Shown piece after piece: positions 20,942 to 29,421 of a stretch of DNA of 64,000 nt; within the stretch, counting starts at the first letter, position 1; every line of letters starts with the position of its first letter. The translations under genes were made by a program, and so were the position numbers. This DNA is from Halomonas sp. H10-9-1 (lineage in GTDB: Bacteria > Pseudomonadota > Gammaproteobacteria > Pseudomonadales > Halomonadaceae), in assembly GCF_040147005.1 (NCBI RefSeq), contig NZ_JAMSHO010000001.1, forward strand, positions 620,001 through 684,000, read 5' to 3'. The notes below the pieces were generated by a model. It ran no database searches. It worked only from the letters and a program-made list of their open reading frames with translations, and had not been told where the DNA came from.

Positions 20942-21598
20942 ATGCGCAGTCGCCGCACCCCCTTCCTGGCCGCCGGCCTGGCCATGGCCTTGGGCCTCAC
21001 CGCCGTGCCGGTCGGCGCCCAGGCCCAGGAGTTTCCGTCCACCCAGCGCCAGTCGCTGGACCGTATCGTGGCGGTGGTCAACGAGGGGGCGATCATGCAG
21101 AGCCAGCTCGAGGATCGCCTCGCCCAGGTGCGCAGCCAGATGGGTGCCCAGCAGCAGGAGCTGCCCCCCGCCGGGACCCTGCGCGAGCAGGTCCTGGAGC
21201 AGATGATCCTCGAGGAGATCCAGTGGCAGATGGCGGATGAGGCCGGACTTACGGTGGATGACACCGACCTCAACCGCCAGGTGCGTGGCATCGCCGAGCG
21301 CAACGGCATGAGCCTGGAGCAGTTCGCCGATACCCTGGAGGCCGACGGCCTGACGCTGGCCGGCGTACGCGAGGAGATCCGCCGCGAGCTGACCCTGCGC
21401 CAGCTGCAGCAGCGTCGCGTGGGCAGCCGGGTCAATCTCTCCGAGCGGGAGGTGGAACGCTTCATGGAGCAGGAAGGCGTCGGCCGCGAGCAGGCCCAGC
21501 AGGCCCTCTTCCAGCGCAAGGCCAACGAGGAGCTCGGCGCCTGGTTGCAGGAGATCCGCTCCCAGGCCTTCGTCGACAACCGCCTCGACGAGCGCTGA
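20942..21598 (+). CDS. surA: Short SurA-like periplasmic chaperone without parvulin domains
   Basis: 218 residues from the ATG at 20942 (AAAGGA 10 bases upstream; an in-frame ATG at 20921 would add MMKGQHS). The signal peptide ends near VGAQA. Then comes the SurA N-terminal chaperone domain: IVAVVNEGAIMQSQLEDRL, EQMILEEIQWQMADEAGL and LTLRQLQQRRV. Directly after LSEREVERFMEQ the sequence jumps to the SurA C-terminal helix (LFQRKANEELGAWLQEIR). Both peptidyl-prolyl isomerase domains, about 200 residues in E. coli SurA (428 residues), are missing with no frame damage. It escorts outer-membrane proteins through the periplasm. Position between lptD and pdxA confirms orthology. Its stop overlaps the pdxA start (TGATG). 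Confidence 0.85.
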   Translation: MRSRRTPFLAAGLAMALGLTAVPVGAQAQEFPSTQRQSLDRIVAVVNEGAIMQSQLEDRLAQVRSQMGAQQQELPPAGTLREQVLEQMILEEIQWQMADEAGLTVDDTDLNRQVRGIAERNGMSLEQFADTLEADGLTLAGVREEIRRELTLRQLQQRRVGSRVNLSEREVERFMEQEGVGREQAQQALFQRKANEELGAWLQEIRSQAFVDNRLDER

Positions 21599-22641
21599 TG
21601 ACGACCCTCGCCGCGCCGGTCCTGGCGCTGACCAGCGGTGAGCCCGCGGGCATCGGGCCCGAACTCGTGCTGATGCTGGCCGCCGAGGGCGTGGCCGGCA
21701 CCCGCCCGGTGGCGGTGGGTGACCCCGGCCTGCTCGCCGAGCGCGCCGCCGCCCTCGGCCTGGCGGTGGAGTTGGTCGAGCTCGCCCCGGGCGAGGCGGT
21801 GCCAGCGGCGCGCCTCGGTCGGCTGCCGGTATGGCCGGTGGCACTGCGTGCCCCGGTGCGCCCCGGCGTGCTCGAGGTTGCCAATGCCGACTATGTGCTC
21901 GAGACCCTGGACGTGGCGATCCGCGGCTGTCGCACGGGCCAGGCCGCGGGCATGGTCACCGCGCCGCTGCACAAGGGCGTGATTCTTGATGCGGGCCACG
22001 CCGGGTTCACCGGCCATACCGAGTACTTGCGCGACGCCTGCGGCGTCGAGGAGGTGGTGATGATGCTCGCCACCGATGCCGCCCTGCACGCCGATCGGCC
22101 CAACGGGACAGGGAGCGCTGCCTTGCGGGTGGCGCTGGCCACCACCCACTTGCCGCTGCGTGAGGTCGCCGGGGCCATCACCCGCGAAGGCCTGGCGCGG
22201 GTGCTGCGCCTTCTCGATGCCGAGTTGACCCGCTGGTTCGGCCTGGCCGCGCCGCGCATTGCCGTCTGCGGCCTCAATCCCCATGCCGGCGAGGGGGGCC
22301 ACCTGGGGCGCGAGGAGATCGAGGTGATCGAGCCGACCCTGGAGGCGTTGCGCGCCGAGGGGCTGCGCCTCGACGGCCCGCTGCCCGCCGACACCCTGTT
22401 TACCCCGCGCCATCTTCAGGGGGTCGATGCGGTGCTGGCCATGTATCATGACCAGGGCCTGCCGGTACTCAAGTATGCCGGCTTCGGTCGCGCGGCCAAT
22501 ATCACCCTGGGCCTGCCACTGGTGCGCACCTCGGTGGACCACGGTACCGCCCTGGAGCTGGCCGGCACGGGCCGCGCCGATCCGGGTAGCCTGCGGGTCG
22601 CCGTGGCGCTGGCCGCGGAGATGGCCGGCCGCGGTGCGTGA
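21598..22641 (+). CDS. pdxA: 4-hydroxythreonine-4-phosphate dehydrogenase
   Basis: 347 residues beginning MTTLAAPVLALTSGEPAGIGPEL, the PdxA N-terminus. Other landmarks are GFTGHTEYL with a metal-binding histidine, ICGLNPHAGEGGHLG-type motif (here VCGLNPHAGEGGHLG) and MYHDQGLPVLKYAGFG. It oxidises 4-phosphohydroxy-threonine for pyridoxal phosphate synthesis. It is coupled to surA through TGATG. In E. coli the next gene, rsmA, follows closely; here 192 bases intervene and contain the hairpin repeat at 22675-22770. Confidence 0.95.
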   Translation: MTTLAAPVLALTSGEPAGIGPELVLMLAAEGVAGTRPVAVGDPGLLAERAAALGLAVELVELAPGEAVPAARLGRLPVWPVALRAPVRPGVLEVANADYVLETLDVAIRGCRTGQAAGMVTAPLHKGVILDAGHAGFTGHTEYLRDACGVEEVVMMLATDAALHADRPNGTGSAALRVALATTHLPLREVAGAITREGLARVLRLLDAELTRWFGLAAPRIAVCGLNPHAGEGGHLGREEIEVIEPTLEALRAEGLRLDGPLPADTLFTPRHLQGVDAVLAMYHDQGLPVLKYAGFGRAANITLGLPLVRTSVDHGTALELAGTGRADPGSLRVAVALAAEMAGRGA

Positions 22642-22674
22642 AGCTGAACGCAAGCGAGTGTCGCCCGAGGGGCG

Positions 22675-22770
22675 CCGGGGATAGGCCGTAGCGGAGGTCC
22701 GATTCCAGGGAAGGAATCGGTAGCGTACAGGGAGGTATTCACAGCGCCTCCGCGAAGGGCCTGTCGCCGG
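22675..22770 (+). repeat. Dispersed structured intergenic repeat, copy A (double CANGGANG hairpin)
   Basis: 96 bases between pdxA and rsmA. Imperfect outer arms at 22675-22697 and 22747-22770 enclose two hairpins. Hairpin 1 (22699-22720) has a perfect 8-bp stem around the loop AGGGAA. Hairpin 2 has TAC/GTA (22726-22728, 22735-22737) around AGGGAG. A second copy of like length lies inverted at 40511-40601, with changes in the stems that preserve pairing. Both loops sit inside CANGGANG, the pattern bound by CsrA/RsmA. The element ends 63 bases before the rsmA start codon and reads in the sense direction of that gene. Whether it works as RNA or is a mobile-type repeat is not known. Confidence 0.7.
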
Positions 22771-22833
22771 ATCAGCTCCGAGACAGCGGCACTGCGATAT
22801 TTGGACTATTTAGTGATAGAAGGACACCCCTGA

Positions 22834-23652
22834 ATGGCATCTCGCCCCCCGGTTCATCAGGCCCGCAAGCGCTTCGGCCAGAACTTCCTGCGCGACCGCG
22901 GCATCATCTCGCGTATCGTGCGGGCCATCGGGCCGCGCCCCGGCGAGCGGATCGTCGAGATCGGTCCCGGCCAGGGGGCGCTCACCGAGCCGCTGCTGGA
23001 GGCCGCCGGCGGTCGCCTGGAGGTGATCGAGCTCGACCGCGACCTGATTCCCGGGCTGCGCGTGCAGTTCTTCAACTATCCCGATTTCGTCATCCACGAG
23101 GGCGACGCCCTCAAGGTCGACTTCTGCGCCCTGCGTGGCGAGGGGGAGCCGCTGCGTGTCGTCGGCAACCTGCCCTACAACATCTCCACCCCGCTGATCG
23201 CCCACCTGCTCCAGGCCGGCGCTGCCATCGCCGACATGCACTTCATGCTGCAGAAGGAAGTGGTGGAGCGCCTGGCCGCCGAGCCGGGCGGCGCCGACTG
23301 GGGACGCCTCTCGGTGATGGCCCAGTACCGCTGCCGGGTCGAGTCACTGTTCGTGGTGCCGCCCGAGGCCTTCGTGCCGCGCCCCAAGGTGGATTCCGCC
23401 ATTGTGCGCCTCACGCCGCATGCCGTGCTGCCCCACCCGGCTCGCGACGAGGCGCTGCTGGCGGCGATTGTCAAGGAGGCCTTCGGCCAGCGTCGCAAGA
23501 CCCTGCGCAACAACCTCAAGGCGCGCATCTCCGCCGCGGCGCTGGAGGCGCTGGACATCGACCCCGGCCGGCGCCCCCAGACACTCTCAGTGGCGGAGTT
23601 CGTGCGTATCGCCGATCACCTGGCCCAGGCGACAGGGGAGGCCAGCCCATGA
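22834..23652 (+). CDS. rsmA: 16S rRNA dimethyladenosine transferase (A1518/A1519)
   Basis: 272 residues. N-terminus QARKRFGQNFLRD and the SAM-binding motif IVEIGPGQGALTEPLL, with the catalytic NLPYNISTPLI, are diagnostic of RsmA/KsgA. The C-terminal helical domain carries the FGQRRKTLRNNLK motif. It dimethylates two adjacent adenosines at the 3' end of 16S rRNA during 30S maturation. Start at 22834, GAAGGA upstream. Its stop overlaps the apaG ATG (ATGA). The upstream leader holds the repeat at 22675-22770. Confidence 0.96.
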   Translation: MASRPPVHQARKRFGQNFLRDRGIISRIVRAIGPRPGERIVEIGPGQGALTEPLLEAAGGRLEVIELDRDLIPGLRVQFFNYPDFVIHEGDALKVDFCALRGEGEPLRVVGNLPYNISTPLIAHLLQAGAAIADMHFMLQKEVVERLAAEPGGADWGRLSVMAQYRCRVESLFVVPPEAFVPRPKVDSAIVRLTPHAVLPHPARDEALLAAIVKEAFGQRRKTLRNNLKARISAAALEALDIDPGRRPQTLSVAEFVRIADHLAQATGEASP

Positions 23653-24062
23653 GCGATCGAGCCGCCAGCGGCGATGCCCCCATGGATGAGGCGCGAGGCG
23701 TGAGTGTCGAGGTTCAGCCGGAGTTTCGTGCCGACGAGTCAGCCCCCGGCGAGGGGCGCTACGTGTTCAGCTACACGGTGACGGTGCAGAACGCCTCGCG
23801 CCACAGCGTCCAGTTGATGGCCCGCCACTGGACCATCACCCAGGGCAGCGGCAAGGTCCAGGACGTGCGCGGCAAGGGGGTGGTGGGGCAGCAGCCGGTG
23901 ATCGGCCCCGGCCAGCACTTCCGCTACACCAGCCGGGCGATCCTCGATGGGCCGGTGGGGGTGATGCAGGGCGACTACACCTGCGTGGATACCGCCACCC
24001 AGCGCCCCTTCGAGGTGCCCATCGCCCCCTTTCGCCTGGCCTGCCCCAACCAGGTCCACTGA
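23649..24062 (+). CDS. apaG: ApaG protein
   Basis: 137 residues. The fibronectin-like ApaG fold is recognisable from VFSYTVTVQNASRHSVQLMARHW, GKGVVGQQPVIGPG and GVMQGDYTCVD. About 12 more residues than usual precede the domain (MSDRAASGDAPMDEARG). Its role is only loosely defined (linked to Co2+/Mg2+ sensitivity in Salmonella). It is coupled to rsmA by an ATGA overlap and followed by apaH after 41 bases, the standard order in gammaproteobacteria. Confidence 0.93.
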   Translation: MSDRAASGDAPMDEARGVSVEVQPEFRADESAPGEGRYVFSYTVTVQNASRHSVQLMARHWTITQGSGKVQDVRGKGVVGQQPVIGPGQHFRYTSRAILDGPVGVMQGDYTCVDTATQRPFEVPIAPFRLACPNQVH

Positions 24063-24103
24063 ATTCACGGCACTCGAGCCCCAAACGAATACCGGGAGAG
24101 CCC

Positions 24104-24925
24104 ATGACCACCTATGCCATCGGCGACCTCCAGGGCTGCCATGCCGAGTTCGTCGAACTGCTCGAGACCCTGGGCTTCGACCCGCGCCGTGACCGGTTGT
24201 GGCTGGCTGGTGACCTGGTCAATCGCGGCCCAGGGTCGCTGGCCTGCCTGCGCGAGGCCGAGGCCCTGGGTGATGCCGCCCTGGCGGTGCTCGGCAACCA
24301 TGACCTGCACCTGCTGGCGGTGGCCCGGGGCGGCGCCACGCTCAAGTCCAAGGATACCCTGGACGCTATCCTCGCCGCCCCGGATCGCGAGCGGCTGCTC
24401 GACTGGCTGCAGTCGCGCCCGCTGCTGTTGCGCGAGACGCTGGAGAAGCAGGAGACCCTGATGACCCACGCCGGCCTGCTGCCCCAGTGGTCGCCCGGCC
24501 GGGCCGCAGCGCTGGCCGCGGAGGTGGCGGAGGTGCTGGGGGGTGACGCTGCCGGGGCCTTCCTCGAGCGCATGTATGGCAACGCGCCGGACCAGTGGCG
24601 CGATGACCTCGATGGCATCGACCGCCTGCGCGCCATCGTCAACGTCCTTACCCGCATGCGCTTCATCGATGCCGAGGGACGCCTGGACTTCGCCGCCAAG
24701 GAGGGCCTCGACAGCGCCCCGGCGGGCTTCGCCCCCTGGTTTCGCTATCCCCGCGGCGACGACGCCCGGCTCGTCTTCGGCCACTGGGCGGCCTTGCGCG
24801 GCGAGACCCCCGGCAGTCGCGTCAACGCCTGTGCGCTGGATACTGGCTGCGTGTGGGGAGGCTCCCTGACGGCCCTGGACCTGGCGAGCGGCGAGCGTAT
24901 CAGCGTACCCAGCCGGCGGCGTTGA
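24104..24925 (+). CDS. apaH: Symmetrical bis(5'-nucleosyl)-tetraphosphatase
   Basis: 273 residues, the usual length. The metallophosphatase signature is complete: GDLQGCH (7-13), GDLVNRG (36-42) and GNHD (64-67), with MTHAGLLPQW and VFGHWAALRG later. It hydrolyses Ap4A to two ADP, and in enterobacteria also removes alarmone-type Np4 caps from RNA. ATG behind GGGAGAG. The gap to glpE contains a short direct repeat. Confidence 0.95.
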   Translation: MTTYAIGDLQGCHAEFVELLETLGFDPRRDRLWLAGDLVNRGPGSLACLREAEALGDAALAVLGNHDLHLLAVARGGATLKSKDTLDAILAAPDRERLLDWLQSRPLLLRETLEKQETLMTHAGLLPQWSPGRAAALAAEVAEVLGGDAAGAFLERMYGNAPDQWRDDLDGIDRLRAIVNVLTRMRFIDAEGRLDFAAKEGLDSAPAGFAPWFRYPRGDDARLVFGHWAALRGETPGSRVNACALDTGCVWGGSLTALDLASGERISVPSRRR

Positions 24926-24941
24926 ACGCGGCTATCCTTCA

Positions 24942-24969
24942 CACTCTCACCCCTTCTCACTCTCACCCC
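24942..24969. repeat. 12-bp perfect direct repeat upstream of glpE
   Basis: CACTCTCACCCC occurs at 24942-24953 and again at 24958-24969, separated by TTCT. It lies 18 bases before the glpE start, in the 61-base gap after apaH. It could be a slippage product or a tandem protein-binding site; nothing further supports either. Confidence 0.45.
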
Positions 24970-24986
24970 CGACACGAGGCGCCTCC

Positions 24987-25307
24987 ATGAGCTTCCAGCA
25001 TCTCGATAGTGCCACCCTCACGACCTGGCTCGACGAGGGCCGCGATGCGGCGCTGGTGGATATCCGCGACGCCCTGAGCTTCGCCCGTGGCCACATTCCC
25101 GGCAGCCAGCGGCTCGACAACGACACGGTGGACGACTTTGTCGAGACGACCCCCGTCGAGCGCCCGGTGGTGGTGGTCTGCTACCACGGCCACTCCAGCC
25201 AGCAGGCCGCCGCCTGGCTGGCCGGCCAGGGCTTCGCGGCCGTCTATAGCCTCGATGGCGGCTTCACCGACTGGCAACTGCGCCACCCCAACCGGGTAGA
25301 GGCCTGA
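24987..25307 (+). CDS. glpE: Thiosulfate sulfurtransferase GlpE (single-domain rhodanese)
   Basis: 106 residues. One rhodanese domain with active-site Cys65 in [13 protein letters not shown], the short loop typical of GlpE, and GGFTDWQ near the end. It moves sulfane sulfur from thiosulfate to cyanide or thiol acceptors in the cytoplasm. The stop is two bases from the cca start, so the two are probably co-transcribed; no functional tie is obvious. Confidence 0.9.
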   Translation: MSFQHLDSATLTTWLDEGRDAALVDIRDALSFARGHIPGSQRLDNDTVDDFVETTPVERPVVVVCYHGHSSQQAAAWLAGQGFAAVYSLDGGFTDWQLRHPNRVEA

Positions 25308-25309
25308 GC

Positions 25310-26446
25310 ATGGCTCGCGATGCCGCCGTCGAGGGGCTCGCCGTCTACCGGGTGGGAGGGGCGGTGCGTGATGCCCGCCTCGGCTGGCCGGTCACCGACA
25401 CCGACTGGGTGGTGGTGGGGGCCTCCCCGGAGGCGCTGCGCCGCCGGGGCTTCCGTCCCGTGGGGCGTGACTTCCCGGTCTTCCTGCACCCCGAGACCCA
25501 CGAGGAGTACGCCCTGGCGCGCACCGAGCGCAAGGCGGGCCATGGCTATACCGATTTCGTGGTGCATGCCAGCCCCGAGGTGACCCTGGAGGAGGACCTG
25601 GCACGCCGCGACCTGACCATCAACGCCATGGCCGAGACCCCGCAGGGCGAGCTGGTGGATCCCTTCGGTGGCCTCGCGGACCTGGAGGCGAGGGTGTTGC
25701 GGCATGTGTCGCCGGCCTTCATCGAGGACCCCCTCCGGGTGCTGCGTACCGCACGCTTCCTGGCCCGCTACGCGGGGCTGGGCTTCACCATCGCCGAGAC
25801 AACCCGGGCGCTGATGCGCGAGCTGGTGGAGAGCGGTGAGATCGCCCACCTGGTGGCCGAGCGGGTCTGGGTCGAGACCGAGAAGGCCCTGGCCGAGCCC
25901 TGGCCCGAGGTCTACTTCCAGGCGCTCGACGACTGTGGCGCCCTGGCGGTGCTGATGCCGGCGCTGGCCGCCGACCGGGAGGCGCTGGACGAGGCGCTGG
26001 GGCGGCTGCATCGGCTGCCCGAGGAGGGGGAGGGCGAGGCCCTGGCCCATTGGCGCTGGGCGCGGTTGGTAGAGCACCTGGACGAGGCGGCACGGCTCGA
26101 GCTGGCCGAGTGCCTGCGCCAGCCCAAGGCCTACCTCGAGCTGGCTTGTCGGGTGGCGAAGACTCGGGCGCTGGTCGCGCAGGCGCGCCACGCGCCCCCG
26201 GAGGGGGCGCGGCTGCTGGCCTGGCTGGACGCTATCGATGCCTGGCGGCGCAGCGAGCGGGTGATGCCGCTGATCAGTCTGGTGAGCCTGGAGATGCCGG
26301 CGCTGGCCGAGGAGCTGGCCGTGGCCTGGCGGCTTGCCGCTCAGGTCTTGCCGGCGTCATTGGTGGAGGAGGGGTTCAAGGGGCGCGAGCTGGGCGAGGA
26401 GCTCGCCCGGCGCCGCCGCGAGGCGATCGATGCCGCCTTGAGGTAG
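25310..26446 (+). CDS. cca: CCA tRNA nucleotidyltransferase without HD domain
   Basis: 378 residues. The head is intact: GGAVRD (16-21), the catalytic DTD (30-32), [10 protein letters not shown] and the flexible-neck [14 protein letters not shown]. It adds CCA to tRNA 3' ends from CTP and ATP. E. coli Cca (412 residues) carries a C-terminal HD phosphohydrolase domain; here that region (about 230-378) is alanine- and glutamate-rich helical sequence with no HD motif, so the phosphatase and phosphodiesterase activities are probably absent. A Cys-free body otherwise typical of bacterial class II enzymes. Follows glpE by two bases. Confidence 0.88.
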   Translation: MARDAAVEGLAVYRVGGAVRDARLGWPVTDTDWVVVGASPEALRRRGFRPVGRDFPVFLHPETHEEYALARTERKAGHGYTDFVVHASPEVTLEEDLARRDLTINAMAETPQGELVDPFGGLADLEARVLRHVSPAFIEDPLRVLRTARFLARYAGLGFTIAETTRALMRELVESGEIAHLVAERVWVETEKALAEPWPEVYFQALDDCGALAVLMPALAADREALDEALGRLHRLPEEGEGEALAHWRWARLVEHLDEAARLELAECLRQPKAYLELACRVAKTRALVAQARHAPPEGARLLAWLDAIDAWRRSERVMPLISLVSLEMPALAEELAVAWRLAAQVLPASLVEEGFKGRELGEELARRRREAIDAALR

Positions 26447-26517
26447 AGGACAGGCCTGTCGCCGGGAAAGCCTGGAGCGGTGCTTCCCTCTGCGGTCGCC
26501 CTGGGATATGGGGCGGG

Positions 26518-27039
26518 TCAGTCGGGGTGTGAGATCGCGTGCCCGGCCCAAGTGAAGGCCACCGGCCACAGGCGCTGGTCGCCCGGCTCGAAGCGGCGCC
26601 ACAGGCTCGCGTAGGTCTCGCCGCTCACCGGGTGGCGCGCCGCGGGTAGCAACTCGGCCAGTGGCTGGAGTACGAAGGCGTGGTGGGTGATCTCGCCGCG
26701 TGGCAGGCTGACGCCATCGTGCTCGCCGCTGAGCTCGCCTACGGTCAGCAGGTCGACATCCAGGGTGCGGGGGCTGAACTTGTGACTGCCCTCGCTGCGC
26801 CCGTTGGCGAACTCGAGGCGCTTGCACCAGGCCTGCAACTCACCCACCGAGGCGTCGCTCTCGAAGGCCGCCACCAGGTTGTAGAAGTTGCGTCCATCCT
26901 CGAAGCCCACCGGCTCGCTCTCGAATACCCGCGAGACCCGCAACCCCTCGAAGGATGCCGCCAAGGCATCCAGGCAGACGCGCACATGGTGCTCCCGCTC
27001 GATATTGCTGCCGATGCTGACCGTGACCAGGGCCATCAC
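26518..27039 (-). CDS. folK: 6-hydroxymethyl-7,8-dihydropterin pyrophosphokinase
   Basis: 173 residues. Begins VTVSIGSNIEREHHV, with FYNLVAAF, the catalytic RTLDVDLL and LPRGEITHHAFVLQPLAEL. It transfers pyrophosphate from ATP to hydroxymethyl-dihydropterin in folate synthesis. Two ATGs stand at the start; the first overlaps the folB stop (ATGA). The partner folB precedes it on the same strand, giving two successive steps of folate synthesis in one transcript. Confidence 0.93.
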   Translation of the reverse strand: MMALVTVSIGSNIEREHHVRVCLDALAASFEGLRVSRVFESEPVGFEDGRNFYNLVAAFESDASVGELQAWCKRLEFANGRSEGSHKFSPRTLDVDLLTVGELSGEHDGVSLPRGEITHHAFVLQPLAELLPAARHPVSGETYASLWRRFEPGDQRLWPVAFTWAGHAISHPD

Positions 27040-27401
27040 ACTGCTCCCGGGCGGGAGCCGCGCTCGATGCGTACGCCCACCGCGGCCGCGGCCGACACGG
27101 CTCCCGGCTTGCGCACTGTCAGGCGTAGCCAGGGGATGCCGAACTCCTCGCGCAGCACCTCGGCCAGGCGCTCGGCGAAGGTCTCCACCAGGGCAACGTC
27201 ATGCTCGGTGGCGAAGGCCTGGATGCGCGCGCTGATCGCCGCATAGTCGAGGGTGCGAGCGATGTCGTCATGCTCCGCTGCGGGGCGGATATCGGTGGCC
27301 AGTTCCAGGTCGAGCACCAGACGTTGGGTGATGGTGCGCTCCCAGTCATAGACCCCGATGACGGTGTCGACGGCGAGAGACTCGATCAGCACTAGATCCA
27401 T
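27036..27401 (-). CDS. folB: Dihydroneopterin aldolase
   Basis: 121 residues from the ATG at 27401; the longer open frame upstream is not supported. Contains VIGVYDWERTITQRLVLDLEL and TLDYAAISARIQAF, and the catalytic-site segment VALVETFAERLAEVL. It splits dihydroneopterin to hydroxymethyl-dihydropterin, the substrate of FolK, encoded immediately downstream. It is divergent from plsY across 137 bases. No clear promoter was picked out. Confidence 0.93.
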   Translation of the reverse strand: MDLVLIESLAVDTVIGVYDWERTITQRLVLDLELATDIRPAAEHDDIARTLDYAAISARIQAFATEHDVALVETFAERLAEVLREEFGIPWLRLTVRKPGAVSAAAAVGVRIERGSRPGAV

Positions 27402-27538
27402 GGCGGAGTTCCGGGCGGCTCTATGGTGAAGGTGGCGCAGATTGTACGCGAGCGGCGCGGCACCGAATACCTTGGCGGCTGGGCAGTTCGTGGCGGGGCT
27501 GTCAGAATGGCCGGGTTCTCGTCGCAGGAGGGGCAGTC

Positions 27539-28126
27539 GTGGAGGCGCCACTGATTACGCTGCTGCCGCTGGCGTTGTTGGGTTACCTCAGCGGCAGTTG
27601 GCTCGGCGCGCTTACCGTCTGCCGGTTGGCCGGGGTGGGTGACCCGCGCCTGGCGGGCTCCTTCAATCCGGGGTTTTCCAATGTGTTGCGCCTGCACGGG
27701 CGTCGACTGGCGCTGGCGACCCTGCTGGTGGATGCCGCCAAGGGGATGCCGGCGCTGCTGCTGGCCCAGCTGGCGGGGTTGCCGCCCTGGGCCCAGGGGG
27801 TGGTGGGCCTGGCGGTGCTGCTGGGTCACAGCTATCCGGCATGGCACCGTTTCCGCGGCGGCAAGGCCGTGGCCAGTGCCTTCGGTGTGATGCTGGTGCT
27901 GACCCCAGGGGTGGCCCTGTTGTGTGCCGCGCTCTGGTCCCTGCTCGCCTGGCGGGTGCGCACCGCCGCGGTGGCTTCGCTGGCCAGTGCCGCCGTCGCC
28001 CCGCTGGCCAGCCTATGGCTGGCGCCGGACTACGTCGTCGTGGTGATCGCCTTCACCGTACTGGTGCTGGTGCGTCATGTGCTCAATATCCAGCGCCTCG
28101 GCCGGGGCGACGAGCCGCCCCTCTAG
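27539..28126 (+). CDS. plsY: Acyl-phosphate glycerol-3-phosphate acyltransferase PlsY
   Basis: 195 residues with a GTG start and a strong AGGAGGGG five bases upstream. About five to six hydrophobic helices. Of the three PlsY motifs, the second (LLVDAAKGMPA) and third (GHSYPAWHRFRGGKAVASAFG) are standard; the first reads GSFNPGFSNVLR rather than the usual GSGNPGATNVLR, keeping the key Ser, Asn and Arg. It forms lysophosphatidic acid from acyl-phosphate in the inner membrane. It ends five bases from the tsaD stop on the other strand. Confidence 0.9.
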   Translation: MEAPLITLLPLALLGYLSGSWLGALTVCRLAGVGDPRLAGSFNPGFSNVLRLHGRRLALATLLVDAAKGMPALLLAQLAGLPPWAQGVVGLAVLLGHSYPAWHRFRGGKAVASAFGVMLVLTPGVALLCAALWSLLAWRVRTAAVASLASAAVAPLASLWLAPDYVVVVIAFTVLVLVRHVLNIQRLGRGDEPPL

Positions 28127-28131
28127 GCGGC

Positions 28132-29160
28132 TTACGGCCTGCTCAAGGTATCCATCGGCCAGCGTGGCACCGCCCGCATCGCGCCGGTCTCGTCGCGTTC
28201 GCCGGCCAGCAGCCGGCTTGCCCCCACATAGGCGATCATCGCTCCGTTGTCGGTGCAGAAGCGCCCGCGAGGATAGTAGGCCCGGGCAGCGCGCTTCTCG
28301 CACTCCCGCTCCAGGCGCTCGCGTAGCCGTGTATTGGCGCTGACGCCGCCGGCCACCACCAGTCGCTTGAGCCCGGTCTGGTCCAGGGCGCGGCGGCACT
28401 TGATCACCAGGGTGTCGACCACCGCCTCCTCGAAGGCGCGGGCCACGTCGGCGCGGGCCTGCTCATCGAGCGCACCGGCCGCCTCGAGCTGGCGAATGGT
28501 GGTAAGGGTGTGCGTCTTGAGTCCCGAGAAGCTGAAGTCGAGCCCCGGGCGGTCGGTCATCGGGCGCGGAAAGCGGAAGCGCTGTGGATCGCCATGCTCG
28601 GCCAGGCGCGCCACCTGGGGGCCACCGGGGTAGTCGAGTCCCAGCATCTTGGCGGCCTTGTCGAAGGCTTCGCCGGCGGCGTCGTCCACCGATTCGCCGA
28701 GCAGGGTGTAGTCGCCCAGCTCGCGTACCTCGACCAGTTGGGTGTGGCCACCGGAGACCAGCAGGGCCACGAAGGGGAACGCGGGGCGATCCTCCTCCAG
28801 CATGGGCGCCAGTAGGTGCCCCTCCATATGGTGGACGCCGAGCACCGGGATGCCCAGCGCCCGGGCCATGCCGTGGGCGGTAGCGGCCCCCACCATCAAC
28901 GCGCCCACCAGGCCGGGGCCGGCGGTGTAGGCGATGGCATCGAGATCCGAGCGGACCAGGCCCGCGGCATCCAGCACCTGCTCGACCAGCGGCAGCAGCC
29001 GGCGGGTGTGGTCGCGGGAGGCCAGTTCGGGCACCACGCCGCCGTATTCGGCGTGCATGGCGACCTGGCTGTAGAGGGCGTCGGCCAGCAGGCCGCGCTC
29101 GGTGTCGAAGAGGGCGACGCCGGTTTCGTCGCAGGAGGTCTCGATGCCCAGTACGCGCAT
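28132..29160 (-). CDS. tsaD: tRNA N6-threonylcarbamoyladenosine transferase, TsaD
   Basis: 342 residues from the ATG at 29160; a further 54-codon open extension is upstream non-coding DNA. The ASKHA-fold markers are [15 protein letters not shown], the metal histidines His111 and His115 in [22 protein letters not shown] and [13 protein letters not shown]. With TsaB/TsaE it makes t6A37 in tRNAs that read ANN codons; it is essential in most bacteria. Divergent from rpsU, as in E. coli. Confidence 0.96.
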   Translation of the reverse strand: MRVLGIETSCDETGVALFDTERGLLADALYSQVAMHAEYGGVVPELASRDHTRRLLPLVEQVLDAAGLVRSDLDAIAYTAGPGLVGALMVGAATAHGMARALGIPVLGVHHMEGHLLAPMLEEDRPAFPFVALLVSGGHTQLVEVRELGDYTLLGESVDDAAGEAFDKAAKMLGLDYPGGPQVARLAEHGDPQRFRFPRPMTDRPGLDFSFSGLKTHTLTTIRQLEAAGALDEQARADVARAFEEAVVDTLVIKCRRALDQTGLKRLVVAGGVSANTRLRERLERECEKRAARAYYPRGRFCTDNGAMIAYVGASRLLAGERDETGAMRAVPRWPMDTLSRP

Positions 29161-29221
29161 GGTGTCGGCTCGGTGTCTCGGAAAAGGCCGCCATTCTACG
29201 TGGAATGGGCGCGGAAAGCAT

Positions 29222-29250
29222 TTGCATAGGCCGGGCGTGAGGTCTAGACT
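29222..29250 (+). promoter_or_regulatory. Candidate sigma-70 promoter for rpsU-dnaG-rpoD
   Basis: TTGCAT (29222-29227) and TAGACT (29245-29250) are 17 bases apart, about 170 bases upstream of rpsU. Each matches the consensus only partly. The leader between it and rpsU ends in TACCTAAGGTA (29399-29409), an 11-base palindrome just before the start region of the S21 gene. Confidence 0.4.
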
Positions 29251-29421
29251 ATCGTGCGCTGCAAGACTGGGTCGTGCACCCAGGTGGCGAAATTCTGCGA
29301 ACGATGCCCCGATTTCCGGCACGCTCAGGGCGTTCCGGGCGGCTGTTCGTCGCGAAACGTGCCACCCGCAGGGGTGTGCGTACTAACCGAACTCTAGTTA
29401 CCTAAGGTAGGTGAGTGCTTA

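Noticed and set aside
26447-26517. GGCCTGTCGCCGG near the end of cca, similar to the outer arm of the dispersed repeat
   Set aside because: Only the terminal arm matches; no AGGGAN hairpin is present, so at most a decayed remnant. Not counted as a third copy.
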